A stretch of DNA of 39,585 nt from contig UQAW01000028.1 of the NCBI GenBank assembly GCA_900539175.1, positions 1-39,585 of the forward strand. Reading direction: 5' to 3'. Shown here one piece after another: positions 16,108-24,600 of the stretch. The notes below the pieces were generated by a model. The model had not been told where the DNA came from, searched no databases, and saw nothing but the letters and a program-made list of their open reading frames with translations. The DNA comes from an uncultured Lachnospiraceae bacterium. GTDB lineage: Bacteria > Bacillota > Clostridia > Lachnospirales > Lachnospiraceae. A program made the position numbers and the translations under genes. The first letter of the stretch is position 1. Each line of letters begins with the position of its first letter.

Positions 16108-18486
16108 TTATTTTTTGAATTCCACAATTGTAACGCCGGCATCTCCTTCACCGAACTCGGCAAGGTGGAAGTTGGAAACATGTTTCTGACGGCGCAGGTA
16201 GTTGTGTACGCCTTTCCGCAGGGCGCCGGTGCCTTTGCCGTGCACAATCCGCACGCTTGGAAGGTGGGCAAGATAAGCATCGTCCAGATACTTGTCCAGT
16301 TCAGCAACTGCTTCGTCAACAGTCTTGCCAAGCAGGTTAATCTCCGTGGAGACGGAGGAGGATTTGGACATCTTGATCTTTCCTGCCCCTGTTCTTTGCA
16401 GGGAAGGAGCAGTGATGACCGGTTCATCGATAAGCTGCAGGTCAGAGATATGCAGTTTGGAACGCATAATACCCATCTGCACAAAAAGGAAACCTTTGGT
16501 GTCCGGAAGGGAGCTGACGGTGCCTTTCAGGTTCAGACTCAATACTCTCACAGAATCCCCCAGATGCAGATCCTTCGGTTTCAGATTGGAAGCTGCAGTC
16601 GGTTTCTTTTGGGCAGAAGCTTTTTTCTCAAGCTTATTCATCTTCTCGCGCAGTTCCTGCCGTTCTTTTTCCATCTGCCGGACATCCACATGGTCTTTGC
16701 CGAACTTCTGAAAATCACGCATCGTCTGGTCTGCGTACTGTTTTGCATCCCGCAGAATGGCATTAGCTTCTTCCACAGCCTTTTGGATAATTTTATCACG
16801 GTTCTGATCCAGTTTTTCATGTTTGGCGGAAAGACGGGACTTCAATTCCTTGATCTCACGCTTATAGGAAGCAATTTCTTCCCGTTCCCGTTCGATAGTC
16901 TTACGGCTTTCTTCCAATGAGGTGATAACATCTTCAAAGGACTCATCCTCCTCGCTGATCTGTGTTTTCGCCTCTTCAATAATGTATGGCGGAAGTCCCA
17001 GCTTGGAAGAGATGGCAAACGCGTTGCTCTTTCCGGGAACGCCGATTAAAAGTTTATAAGTGGGGCGAAGCGTTTCCACATCAAATTCACAGCAGGCATT
17101 TTCCACACCGGCTGTGGAGAGGGCATAAACCTTCAGTTCACTGTAATGGGTAGTGGCCATCGTGCGGATTCCCTGTTTATGAAGATGGGACAGGATAGCA
17201 ATTGCCAAAGCTGCACCTTCGGTGGGATCGGTTCCGGCACCTAATTCATCGAACAATACCAGAGAATCCCGGTCTGCTTTCTCCAGAAAAGAAACCACAT
17301 TGGTCATATGTGAGGAGAAGGTACTAAGAGACTGCTCGATACTTTGTTCATCACCGATGTCTGCGTAGACTTCCCGGAAAAGTGCCAGTTCACTGCGGTC
17401 CAGCGCCGGAATATGAAGGCCGGACTGCCCCATCAGAGTCAGAAGCCCTACGGTTTTCAAGGATACGGTTTTTCCTCCGGTATTGGGACCGGTGATAATC
17501 AGCAGATCAAAGGCATCACCCAGGACAATATCAATGGGGACAACGTTTGTTTTGTCAATCAGGGGATGGCGTCCCTTGCGGATACGGATGCGTCCTTCCG
17601 TGTTGAACAGCGGTTCATTTGCATTCATCTCCATAGCGAGGGAAGCACGGGCAAAAATAAAGTCCAGTTCCACCATATTTTCCAGATTATATCGGATCGT
17701 GTCCATATATCCGGCAGCTTCCATGCTGAGATTTGCCAGAATCACTTCAATCTCAGCCTGCTCCTTGTTTTCAAGTTCCCGGATATCATTGTTCAGTTTT
17801 ACAATGCTCATTGGTTCAATGAAGATGGTGGAGCCGGTGGAAGACTGATCGTGAATCATTCCAGGCACCTGGCCGCGGTATTCAGCCTTGACCGGAACGC
17901 AGTAACGTCCATTCCGCATGGTAATGACCGCATCCTGAAGATAAGTCCGCATAGAGCCGTTCAGCAGAGAGGACAATTGAGAATGAATCCGGTCGCCGGC
18001 CTGCTTCATGGAACGGCGGATTTGCTTTAACGTGCTGCTGGCATCATCCGCAATTTCATCTTCTGAGAGAATACAGCTTCGGATTCTGGTGGATAACGGA
18101 GTCAGCGGTTCCAATGCGTCAAAGAGCGGGTCCAGAATGTCGGGCAGGACATCTGCGTTGTCATGGCGTCCATAGGACTTTACTCTTGCCGTGTTCTCCA
18201 ATAATCCGCAGATTGCAAGCAGCTCCGGAATATTCAGAGAACTTCCGATTTCCAACCTCTTTAAAGAGGGACGAATTTCTTTGGCGTTGCCGAAAGAGGG
18301 GGTTCCCTTTTTGAAAAGACGGGAAAGCGCATCATGGGTTTCCTGCTGCATCCGGCGGATGGTATCAATATGATCAGAAGGTTCCAGTTTTCTGCACAAC
18401 TCTTTGCCAAGAGGCGAAGAGGCATGATTTACCAGACGTTCAATGATTTTGTCATATTCTAATGTTTTTAATGCTTTTTTGTTCAT
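16108..18486 (-). CDS. mutS2: Endonuclease MutS2
   Basis: 792 residues, the expected length. The MutS core and clamp occupy residues about 1-300. The ATPase has Walker A GPNTGGKTVSLKTVG and Walker B DSLVLFDELGAGTDPTEGAAL, then the ABC-type TTHYSELK. A coiled-coil region at 510-630 is followed by a KOW-like section, then the C-terminal Smr domain with VRIVHGKGTGALR. MutS2 suppresses recombination and, in Bacillus, splits collided ribosomes. The start has AAGGAATT upstream. It leads an operon with the response regulator and kinase. Confidence 0.96.
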   Translation of the reverse strand: MNKKALKTLEYDKIIERLVNHASSPLGKELCRKLEPSDHIDTIRRMQQETHDALSRLFKKGTPSFGNAKEIRPSLKRLEIGSSLNIPELLAICGLLENTARVKSYGRHDNADVLPDILDPLFDALEPLTPLSTRIRSCILSEDEIADDASSTLKQIRRSMKQAGDRIHSQLSSLLNGSMRTYLQDAVITMRNGRYCVPVKAEYRGQVPGMIHDQSSTGSTIFIEPMSIVKLNNDIRELENKEQAEIEVILANLSMEAAGYMDTIRYNLENMVELDFIFARASLAMEMNANEPLFNTEGRIRIRKGRHPLIDKTNVVPIDIVLGDAFDLLIITGPNTGGKTVSLKTVGLLTLMGQSGLHIPALDRSELALFREVYADIGDEQSIEQSLSTFSSHMTNVVSFLEKADRDSLVLFDELGAGTDPTEGAALAIAILSHLHKQGIRTMATTHYSELKVYALSTAGVENACCEFDVETLRPTYKLLIGVPGKSNAFAISSKLGLPPYIIEEAKTQISEEDESFEDVITSLEESRKTIEREREEIASYKREIKELKSRLSAKHEKLDQNRDKIIQKAVEEANAILRDAKQYADQTMRDFQKFGKDHVDVRQMEKERQELREKMNKLEKKASAQKKPTAASNLKPKDLHLGDSVRVLSLNLKGTVSSLPDTKGFLFVQMGIMRSKLHISDLQLIDEPVITAPSLQRTGAGKIKMSKSSSVSTEINLLGKTVDEAVAELDKYLDDAYLAHLPSVRIVHGKGTGALRKGVHNYLRRQKHVSNFHLAEFGEGDAGVTIVEFKK

Positions 18487-18590
18487 AATTTAATTCCTTA
18501 TAGTTCTTTAGGTTACACAATTCCAATATTTACTATACTCTAAAATCACTTTTTATGGAAGTAGCAAAATCTGAAAAATGTCGGCAGCAG

Positions 18591-19133
18591 TCAGATATCA
18601 AGCTGTGAGCAGTCAATGGAAAGATCAGGATAGATTCCGGCCTTGACTGTATCAGTGAAGGTATAGTCTCCGGTATCCTCAGTTTCAAAATTCCAGATTA
18701 GGATTCTGTTTTTGTCCGGATCCACAATCCAGTATTCCCGGACCCCGGCAGAGCGATATTTAAAAAGTTTTATGGAGTAATCCATTCGCCTGCTGCCAGG
18801 TGAGACAATTTCAATGATCCAATCCGGGGAACCAGAACAGCCTTTGTCTGTGAGTTTGTTTTTATCGCATATAACGCTGATATCCGGTTCCACATAGTTT
18901 TTATCATCCGCATTCAGAAAAACAGCAAATGGCGCGATATAAGGTTCGCATGAGCCCCCTTTGGAATTGATGTAGTTGGAAATGGTATTAAAAAGCTTTC
19001 CGGCTATTGCCTGATGTTTCCTGCTCGGTGGAGCCATGTAATAGATACGTCCGTCGATCAGTTCGGCCCTGGTGCCTTCCGGTAGTGCATAGATATCATC
19101 TGTCGTGTAAAGTCTTTCCTGTGGCAATGGCAT
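18591..19133 (-). CDS. Uma2-family putative endonuclease (DUF820)
   Basis: 180 residues from the ATG at 19133, chosen because AAAGGATG lies about 10 nt in front; an in-frame ATG further upstream is unlikely. The Uma2 fold is a PD-(D/E)xK nuclease relative. Landmarks are AELIDGRIYYMAPPSRKHQ, VEPDISVICD, and DWIIEIVSPGSRRMDYSIKLFKYRSAG with REYWIVDP. The acidic and lysine residues of the core are present, but activity is unproven. It follows a small DNA-binding-like gene by 45 bp and shares its leader sequence. Confidence 0.85.
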   Translation of the reverse strand: MPLPQERLYTTDDIYALPEGTRAELIDGRIYYMAPPSRKHQAIAGKLFNTISNYINSKGGSCEPYIAPFAVFLNADDKNYVEPDISVICDKNKLTDKGCSGSPDWIIEIVSPGSRRMDYSIKLFKYRSAGVREYWIVDPDKNRILIWNFETEDTGDYTFTDTVKAGIYPDLSIDCSQLDI

Positions 19134-19178
19134 GATAACACATCCTTTCATAGATAGTATAGGGTTGTTGGGCAACGG

Positions 19179-19388
19179 TTATGCTTTCATTTGCTTATCA
19201 CGCTCCATGGTTTCTCTTACTGAGCGAAGGATAAAAGCGTTAACACTCTCCCCGGTAATTTGTACATGGTTTTTCAGCAAGCTTCTTTCACCTTTGGGAA
19301 AGGTGACATTAATTCGATCATAATTGTTTTTCACATATTTGTTTACAGCTTTTTGTTGTGCCTTGCTTATCTTGTTTTCTTCAGGCAT
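19179..19388 (-). CDS. Small Arc/ribbon-helix-helix-like protein
   Basis: 69 residues from the ATG at 19388, chosen for its AAAGGATGTGTTATT leader, the same one seen before the Uma2 gene. INVTFPKGERSLLKNHVQITGESVNAFILRSVRETM fits a strand-helix-helix Arc-like DNA-binding fold, as in many antitoxins. It could bind its own promoter and regulate the Uma2 gene behind it. I saw no clear toxin in the usual sense. Moderately sure of the fold, unsure of the role. Confidence 0.7.
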   Translation of the reverse strand: MPEENKISKAQQKAVNKYVKNNYDRINVTFPKGERSLLKNHVQITGESVNAFILRSVRETMERDKQMKA

Positions 19389-19456
19389 AATAACACATCC
19401 TTTCGTGCTGAAGGGGAAAATCCTTTGAAGAGATACATCTTTCCTATTATGCATTA

Positions 19457-19485
19457 ATTATACATTAGAAATCTATTGGTGTAAA
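19457..19485 (-). promoter_or_regulatory. Promoter for the RHH-Uma2 pair
   Basis: On the minus strand TTTACA (19485-19480) and TATAAT (19462-19457) are exactly 17 bp apart, about 60 bp before the translation start. The remaining stretch to 19776 is AT-rich. It has an extended TG-N-TAGAAT -10 at about 19726-19734 for the next plus-strand gene, and otherwise nothing I can support. Confidence 0.6.
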
Positions 19486-19776
19486 TATAAAATGGTTAAA
19501 TATATTGATGCAAACATATAAAAGATGCGGATAAGTTATTGGAGTAGATAGATATATAACATAATCACCAAAGTAAGAAGACAGCAGGTCATTCCGGTGT
19601 TCTGTTGTCATCTCCGATAAAAAAATATATCTCCCCAAATTCCCATAATTACAGCATTCCCGGAACAAGAAAATTTTCTGTCTTAAAAAATCTTTAAAAT
19701 TCTTCATAAATTGTTCATATGTATCTGTTAGAATAGTGGTCAGGAACTGCGGAAAAAAGAATGGGAGATACCGATT

Positions 19777-21066
19777 ATGGAGCATGATCAGAAACCCTAT
19801 AATTTTATGAAGGAAGTTATCAAGGAAAAGAAATTGGATAAAAAAGCAATTGTTTTAAGAATTGTCTTTTTTGTCGGAGCGGCTGTTTTATTTGGATTAA
19901 TTGCATCTGTTGTATTTGTTTTAAATGAACCGTATGCAAATTTGGTTATTCATGGAAAAGAAGAACCGCCCAAGGTAGACATACCGGTGGATGAGCAGCC
20001 GACCCCTACTCCGGAAGCAGAGAGTGCGGCGTCTGGTTCTTCCGGGGATACTGCATCATCTGATACAAGTCTGGAGGGTGCGCAGGAGAATGAAAATATC
20101 GGGTTAGTGGAGTATAGACAGCTTTATAAAGATATGCTTGCCGTAGCAGAAAAGCCAAAGCGTGCGATGGTGACGGTGATCGGAATCACCAATCAGATGG
20201 ACTATTTTAATAAGAATTACGAAAGTCAGCAGCAGATTTCCGGATTACTGGTTGCCGAAAATGGACAAGAGTTGTTTATTTTAACGGAATACCGGGTTGT
20301 GGAGCATGTGGAGCGGATTCAGGTGACTTTCTGGGATGGAGCAATGGTGGATGCGATCTATCAGAAACACGATCCCAATACAGGTTTTACGATTTTGAAG
20401 GTAGCACTGGCCGATCTCGACCAGGAGACCAGAGAGGGGATGGAATTTGCCCCGCTTGGCAATTCTTACAGTGTAAGTCAGGGAGAACCGATCTTAGCCC
20501 TTGGAAGTCCCATTGGATACAGTGATTCGGTGGCCTATGGAGTGGTGACTTCTGTTAATAATAAAATTTCGACAATTGATACAGAATATAATTTGCTGAC
20601 CACGGATATTATGGGAAGTAAGGACGGAAGTGGTGTGCTTGTCAATCTGGATGGAGAAATTGTTGGAATTATTGCCCAGAGTTATAGTTCGGAGAACAAA
20701 AATATCATTACCAGTCTTGCGGTTTCTCAGGTTAAGAAGTTGATTGAGCAGTTGTCCAATAATGAACAATTACCTTACATAGGGATCAAGGGACAGGATG
20801 TGACATCAGAGATTGCGGACAAGACAGGAATCCCCAAAGGCATTTTGGTCAATACGATACAGCCGGATTCTCCGGCTATGATGTCGGGAATTAAAGAATA
20901 TGATGTGATTGTGAAATTTGGCGAGGATAAGGTATCGACATTAAGCCAATATCGCGATAAACTGATTAAGTGCAGTCCTGGTCAGACAGTGCAGATTACA
21001 GCTATGAGAAAAGGCGCGGAGGGCTATGTGGAAGTTCCCTTTGAGGTTGTGATAGGAGCAAACTGA
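19777..21066 (+). CDS. HtrA-like protein with degenerate protease domain and PDZ
   Basis: 429 residues: a short cytoplasmic N-terminus, one membrane helix at about 26-50, a Pro/Ser/Glu-rich linker, a trypsin-like domain (about 120-320) and a PDZ domain (about 330-425). It aligns clearly to HtrA/DegP, but the three catalytic positions look substituted. ILTNYHVVE is ILTEYRVVE with Arg173 for His. The TDLAVLK Asp is Gly203 in TGFTILK. GNSGG is replaced by SKDGSGVL, putting Gly284 at the Ser position (Ser285 only if shifted by one). It is therefore probably a pseudoprotease that binds envelope proteins through PDZ. GGGAGAT lies ahead of the ATG. Confidence 0.88.
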   Translation: MEHDQKPYNFMKEVIKEKKLDKKAIVLRIVFFVGAAVLFGLIASVVFVLNEPYANLVIHGKEEPPKVDIPVDEQPTPTPEAESAASGSSGDTASSDTSLEGAQENENIGLVEYRQLYKDMLAVAEKPKRAMVTVIGITNQMDYFNKNYESQQQISGLLVAENGQELFILTEYRVVEHVERIQVTFWDGAMVDAIYQKHDPNTGFTILKVALADLDQETREGMEFAPLGNSYSVSQGEPILALGSPIGYSDSVAYGVVTSVNNKISTIDTEYNLLTTDIMGSKDGSGVLVNLDGEIVGIIAQSYSSENKNIITSLAVSQVKKLIEQLSNNEQLPYIGIKGQDVTSEIADKTGIPKGILVNTIQPDSPAMMSGIKEYDVIVKFGEDKVSTLSQYRDKLIKCSPGQTVQITAMRKGAEGYVEVPFEVVIGAN

Positions 21067-21069
21067 AAG

Positions 21070-21123
21070 AATCCCTTTTGGGTGTGAGAATCTTGAGGAT
21101 TTTTGCACCCGAAGGGGATTTTT
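21070..21123 (+). terminator. Terminator after the HtrA-like gene
   Basis: AATCCC...GGGTG pairs with CACCC...GGGGATT across an internal GAATC/GATTT section, with TTTTT at the end. It sits right after the stop codon. Confidence 0.75.
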
Positions 21124-21136
21124 GGTATACATTCGC

Positions 21137-21165
21137 TTGAAATAGGTAAAAGATTACGTTAGAAT
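21137..21165 (+). promoter_or_regulatory. Promoter for yhaM and rlmD
   Basis: TTGAAA at 21137-21142 and TAGAAT at 21160-21165 are spaced 17 bp. It lies directly after the terminator and about 45 bp before the yhaM start. Confidence 0.7.
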
Positions 21166-21209
21166 AGACACGAACAGACCATATGTTAGAAAAGAGGAGA
21201 ATAAGTAAT

Positions 21210-22157
21210 ATGAAATATATCAATGAATTGCATGAAGGAAACAGGATGACCGGTGTTTATCTGTGTAAGCACAAGCAGTCAGCCGTGACAAAGAATGGAA
21301 AGGCATATGAAAATGTAATTCTTCAGGATAAAACAGGTACGATTGATGCCAAAATCTGGGAGCCGAACTCTGTGGGAATTGAAGAATTTGATGCATTAGA
21401 TTATATTGATATTGTTGGAGATGTTACCAGTTTTGCAGGTGCACTGCAGGTAAGTATTAAGCGTGCAAGAAAGGTGAAAGAAGGAGATTACAATCCTGCG
21501 GATTATCTTCCGTCCAGCAGGTATGATATTGAGGAAATGTATATGGAACTTCTGAAGTATATTCAAAGTGTGAAGAGTCCATACCTTTCCCAGCTTTTGG
21601 CATATTATTTTGTCAATGACACCGAATTTATAAAAACGTTCAAAAAAAGTTCTGCTGCCAAAAGCGTACATCACGGATTTATGGGTGGGTTATTGGAGCA
21701 TACGTTGAGTGTGACACGTTTATGTGATTATTATTGCAAAGCGTATGCTGTTCTGAACCGGGATCTGCTGATCACAGCTGCCATTTTCCATGATATCGGA
21801 AAGACCAAAGAGCTTTCTTCATTTCCACAGAACGATTATACCGATGACGGTCAATTGCTGGGACATATTATGATTGGAGCTGAGATGGTTCATGATGCCG
21901 TGCGCACAATCCCAGGATTTCCGGTGAAGATGGAAAATGAACTGAAGCATTGTATTCTGGCACATCACGGAGAACTGGAATATGGATCTCCGAAAAAGCC
22001 GGCTTTAGCAGAGGCACTTGCTTTGAATCTGGCGGATAATACAGATGCAAAGATGGAGACGATTACGGAGATACTGGATAATGCAGGGGCAAATAGTGGT
22101 TGGTTGGGATATAACCGCTTATTTGAATCAAATATAAGAAAATCCTCCGGGGAATAA
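21210..22157 (+). CDS. yhaM: 3'-5' exoribonuclease YhaM family
   Basis: 315 residues. An N-terminal OB-fold nucleic-acid-binding domain (about 10-95: KQSAVTKNGKAYENVILQDKTGTIDAKIW) is followed by an HD metal-dependent phosphohydrolase domain with HGFMGGLLEHTLSVT, FHDIGKTKEL near 193-200, and HCILAHHGELEYG. YhaM trims RNA and DNA 3' ends in Firmicutes. The ATG at 21210 is chosen for its AGAGGAG site. rlmD starts 22 bp after it, so the two form an operon. Confidence 0.94.
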   Translation: MKYINELHEGNRMTGVYLCKHKQSAVTKNGKAYENVILQDKTGTIDAKIWEPNSVGIEEFDALDYIDIVGDVTSFAGALQVSIKRARKVKEGDYNPADYLPSSRYDIEEMYMELLKYIQSVKSPYLSQLLAYYFVNDTEFIKTFKKSSAAKSVHHGFMGGLLEHTLSVTRLCDYYCKAYAVLNRDLLITAAIFHDIGKTKELSSFPQNDYTDDGQLLGHIMIGAEMVHDAVRTIPGFPVKMENELKHCILAHHGELEYGSPKKPALAEALALNLADNTDAKMETITEILDNAGANSGWLGYNRLFESNIRKSSGE

Positions 22158-22179
22158 AAAAACGGATTTGAGGTATAAG

Positions 22180-23820
22180 ATGAATTATAAAAAGAATGAT
22201 GTACTGACAGTAGAAATAGAAGATATTGGTCATGACGGTGCGGGAATCGGAAAAGTCGACGGATATACCCTGTTTGTAAAAGATGCAGTCATCGGTGACG
22301 TGGTGGAAGTCAAGGTGATGAAAGCCAAAAAAAATTACGGATACGCAAAGCTTTTGAAGATTATTACACCATCTGCCAGCCGCGTGGAACCCCTTTGCCC
22401 TTACGCGAAGCAATGCGGAGGCTGTCAGATTCAGATGATGTCTTACGAAGAACAGCTTCGTTTTAAGGAAAATAAGGTACGAAATAATCTGAAACGAATC
22501 GGTGGTTTCGAGGAGATTCCCATGGAACCGATTCTTGGAATGAAAAATCCATTTTATTATCGAAATAAGGCACAGTTTCCGGTGGGATATGATAAAGAAG
22601 GAAATCTGATTACCGGATTCTATGCAGGAAGAACCCACAGTATCATTAATAACCGCAGATGTTATCTCGGGGTTTCAGAAAATGAATTGGTACTAAATCA
22701 GGTATTAGACTGGATGGAACGAAACCATATCTCAGCCTACGAGGAAGAGAGCGGAAAGGGTCTGATCCGTCATGTACTGATTCGGTATGGATTTACGACC
22801 AAAGAAGTAATGGTCTGTCTGGTAGTCAATGGTGCAGGAATTCCTGCCAAAGAGGATTTGATCGAGGGGCTGCGGACCATACCGGGGATGACCAGTATTA
22901 CCATAAGCAGTAATACGAAACAGACCAATGTGATTATGGGTGAAAAAATCACATTGCTTTGGGGGCAGACTTATATTACAGATTTTATTGGTAATATACA
23001 GTATCAGATTTCGCCGCTGTCTTTCTATCAGGTGAACCCGGCGCAGACAAAGCGGCTGTATGAAACAGCACTGGAATACGCCGGATTAAGTGGCGATGAG
23101 ACCGTTTGGGACCTGTACTGCGGAATCGGTACAATTTCCCTGTTTCTGGCGCAAAGGGCAAAGCAGGTCTATGGAGTTGAGATTATTCCGGCAGCAATTG
23201 AAGATGCAAAACGAAATGCCAGGTTGAATCAGATTGAGAATGCCCAGTTTTTTGTGGGAAAGGCAGAGGAAGTATTGCCGGAAAAATATGAGAAGGAACA
23301 GATATATGCGGATGTGATAGTAGTAGATCCGCCGAGAAAAGGCTGCGAAGAGAGCGTACTGGATACGATGGTACAGATGGAGCCGAAAAGGATTGTATAT
23401 GTGAGCTGCGATTCGGCGACATTGGCACGGGATTTGAAGTATCTTTGTGAGAGAGGATATGAGATGAAAAAAGTGAAGGCGATTGATCAGTTTCCGCAGA
23501 CGGAGCATGTGGAGACGGTTGTCTTGCTTTCCAAGGGCGAAGTCGACTCGAAAAAGATTCGGGTTGAGTTCTCTTTGGAAGATATGGATATGTCCGAATT
23601 TCAGGATGGGGCAACCTACGCCCAGCTCAAGGACTATGTGCTGGAACATAGCGGGTTAAAGGTATCCAACCTGTATATCTCACAAATTAAGCGAAAATGT
23701 GGGATTGGGGTTGGTAAGAACTATAATCTGCCGAAGTCCGAGGATTCCAGACAGCCCCAGTGTCCGCCGGAAAAAGAGAAAGCAATCCGAGAAGCATTCA
23801 AATATTTTGGGATGATCTAA
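22180..23820 (+). CDS. rlmD: 23S rRNA (uracil-1939-C5)-methyltransferase RlmD with swapped tail
   Basis: 546 residues. A TRAM domain (1-60) is followed by the 4Fe-4S cysteines C73-x5-C79-x2-C82. The SAM site is DLYCGIGTISLFLA, and the catalytic region has VDPPRKGCEESVL and YVSCDSATLARDL. The normal RlmD ends near HVETVVLLSK (about residue 452). A further 90 or so residues follow, ending YFGMI. That tail recurs, 52 of 69 residues identical by my count over its conserved part, at the end of the recombinase at 35348-37312. The tail begins right after the 8-bp core at 23512-23519, so it was probably supplied by the inserted element. Confidence 0.95.
   Translation: MNYKKNDVLTVEIEDIGHDGAGIGKVDGYTLFVKDAVIGDVVEVKVMKAKKNYGYAKLLKIITPSASRVEPLCPYAKQCGGCQIQMMSYEEQLRFKENKVRNNLKRIGGFEEIPMEPILGMKNPFYYRNKAQFPVGYDKEGNLITGFYAGRTHSIINNRRCYLGVSENELVLNQVLDWMERNHISAYEEESGKGLIRHVLIRYGFTTKEVMVCLVVNGAGIPAKEDLIEGLRTIPGMTSITISSNTKQTNVIMGEKITLLWGQTYITDFIGNIQYQISPLSFYQVNPAQTKRLYETALEYAGLSGDETVWDLYCGIGTISLFLAQRAKQVYGVEIIPAAIEDAKRNARLNQIENAQFFVGKAEEVLPEKYEKEQIYADVIVVDPPRKGCEESVLDTMVQMEPKRIVYVSCDSATLARDLKYLCERGYEMKKVKAIDQFPQTEHVETVVLLSKGEVDSKKIRVEFSLEDMDMSEFQDGATYAQLKDYVLEHSGLKVSNLYISQIKRKCGIGVGKNYNLPKSEDSRQPQCPPEKEKAIREAFKYFGMI
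23512..23519 (+). other. Candidate attL core
   Basis: GAGACGGT, codons Glu-Thr-Val of RlmD (Glu445), the same 8 bases as at 37007-37014 and in the same codon phase. Flanks are GCATGTG on the left and TGTCTTGC on the right. Serine recombinase crossover sites are short like this. Confidence 0.65.
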
Positions 23821-23844
23821 CATCCCGCAGAATGGAGGTTTCTT

Positions 23845-24078
23845 ATGGATAGGTTGATTTCTTGTGAGTTCAACATGGATAATGCCTGTGTAGAGCTGAA
23901 ATTCTTTGATGGTAGTATGATTGCGATTGATACGATTGCGGTTGAGAACGAGGTTGCCGACAATATGTATCAGAGGTCGGAACTGGATTATCTGATTTAC
24001 AATGACCCGATTGGATATGCTGATTTGATATTGAACGGAGATTCCAAAACCTATTTGAAAAACTGTTACAGAGTATAA
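23845..24078 (+). CDS. DUF6061-like small element protein
   Basis: 77 residues, with a strong GGAGG 7 nt before the ATG. The sequence (SCEFNMDNACVELKFFDGS, IAVENEVADNMYQRSELDYL) resembles small proteins of unknown function common in Firmicute integrative elements; I associate it with DUF6061, from memory. No motif indicates activity. It begins 24 bp after rlmD, is the first gene of the element, and would be read from the rlmD operon. Confidence 0.65.
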   Translation: MDRLISCEFNMDNACVELKFFDGSMIAIDTIAVENEVADNMYQRSELDYLIYNDPIGYADLILNGDSKTYLKNCYRV

Positions 24079-24184
24079 ATCTGTGGATACGGCGATTGGA
24101 GCGATTTGCCTGGCTCACTAAACCTCTAAGCCCATAGTTATTGGCTAAGGCAGATATTCAACTTTAATTTTAGAAAACATAAAT

Positions 24185-24219
24185 AAAGGCTATCCAATCT
24201 TTTTGACTGGGTAGCCTTT
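24185..24219. terminator. Terminator between convergent genes
   Basis: AAAGGCTATCCA (24185-24196) pairs with TGGGTAGCCTTT (24208-24219), one G-T pair, around an 11-nt loop. It serves the plus-strand DUF6061-like gene and the end of the minus-strand transporter operon. Confidence 0.75.
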
Positions 24220-24235
24220 GAAAGTTTTGCTCTTT

Positions 24236-24562
24236 CTACTTTTTAAGAATCAATTTATGAATGACCATGCCGATTATCAAACCAAAGGATGATACTGCCA
24301 AATACCAAAGCGAATGTATCAATGCTGTCTCGTTATAGTATATAAACACAGATGGCACAAATGTAATTGCTATGATTATTGGATACAAGTACTTTACTTT
24401 CAGATTTGAAATGCTGCCAATTAGAATTGAAAGCAATAATGTTGCTAAAATAAGCAAAACTATCATTCCCATAACGTCTGTTGGTCCTGCAAATAATGGA
24501 AATACATAAAACATAAATAATTGAATTAAGAGTATTAGTATCTCCTTCAAGTATTTCTTCAT
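24236..24562 (-). CDS. Small multi-span membrane protein
   Basis: 108 residues from the ATG at 24562, which follows GGAGGTG by 7 nt. Four hydrophobic segments are visible (ILILLIQLFMFYVFPLFAG; VLLILATLLLSILIG; YPIIIAITFVPSVFIYY; LWYLAVSSFGLIIGMVI). It is the last gene of the minus-strand operon behind a kinase and ABC transporter, so it may help the exporter or sensor. I do not recognise its family. Confidence 0.65.
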   Translation of the reverse strand: MKKYLKEILILLIQLFMFYVFPLFAGPTDVMGMIVLLILATLLLSILIGSISNLKVKYLYPIIIAITFVPSVFIYYNETALIHSLWYLAVSSFGLIIGMVIHKLILKK

Positions 24563-24600
24563 AATCAAAACACCTCCGTTCATATAAACTCTTTTTTATT

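Noticed and set aside
19465..19785. Minus-strand frame in the gap before the HtrA-like gene
   Set aside because: No ribosome site, overlaps the next gene's start on the opposite strand, and its coding looks random.
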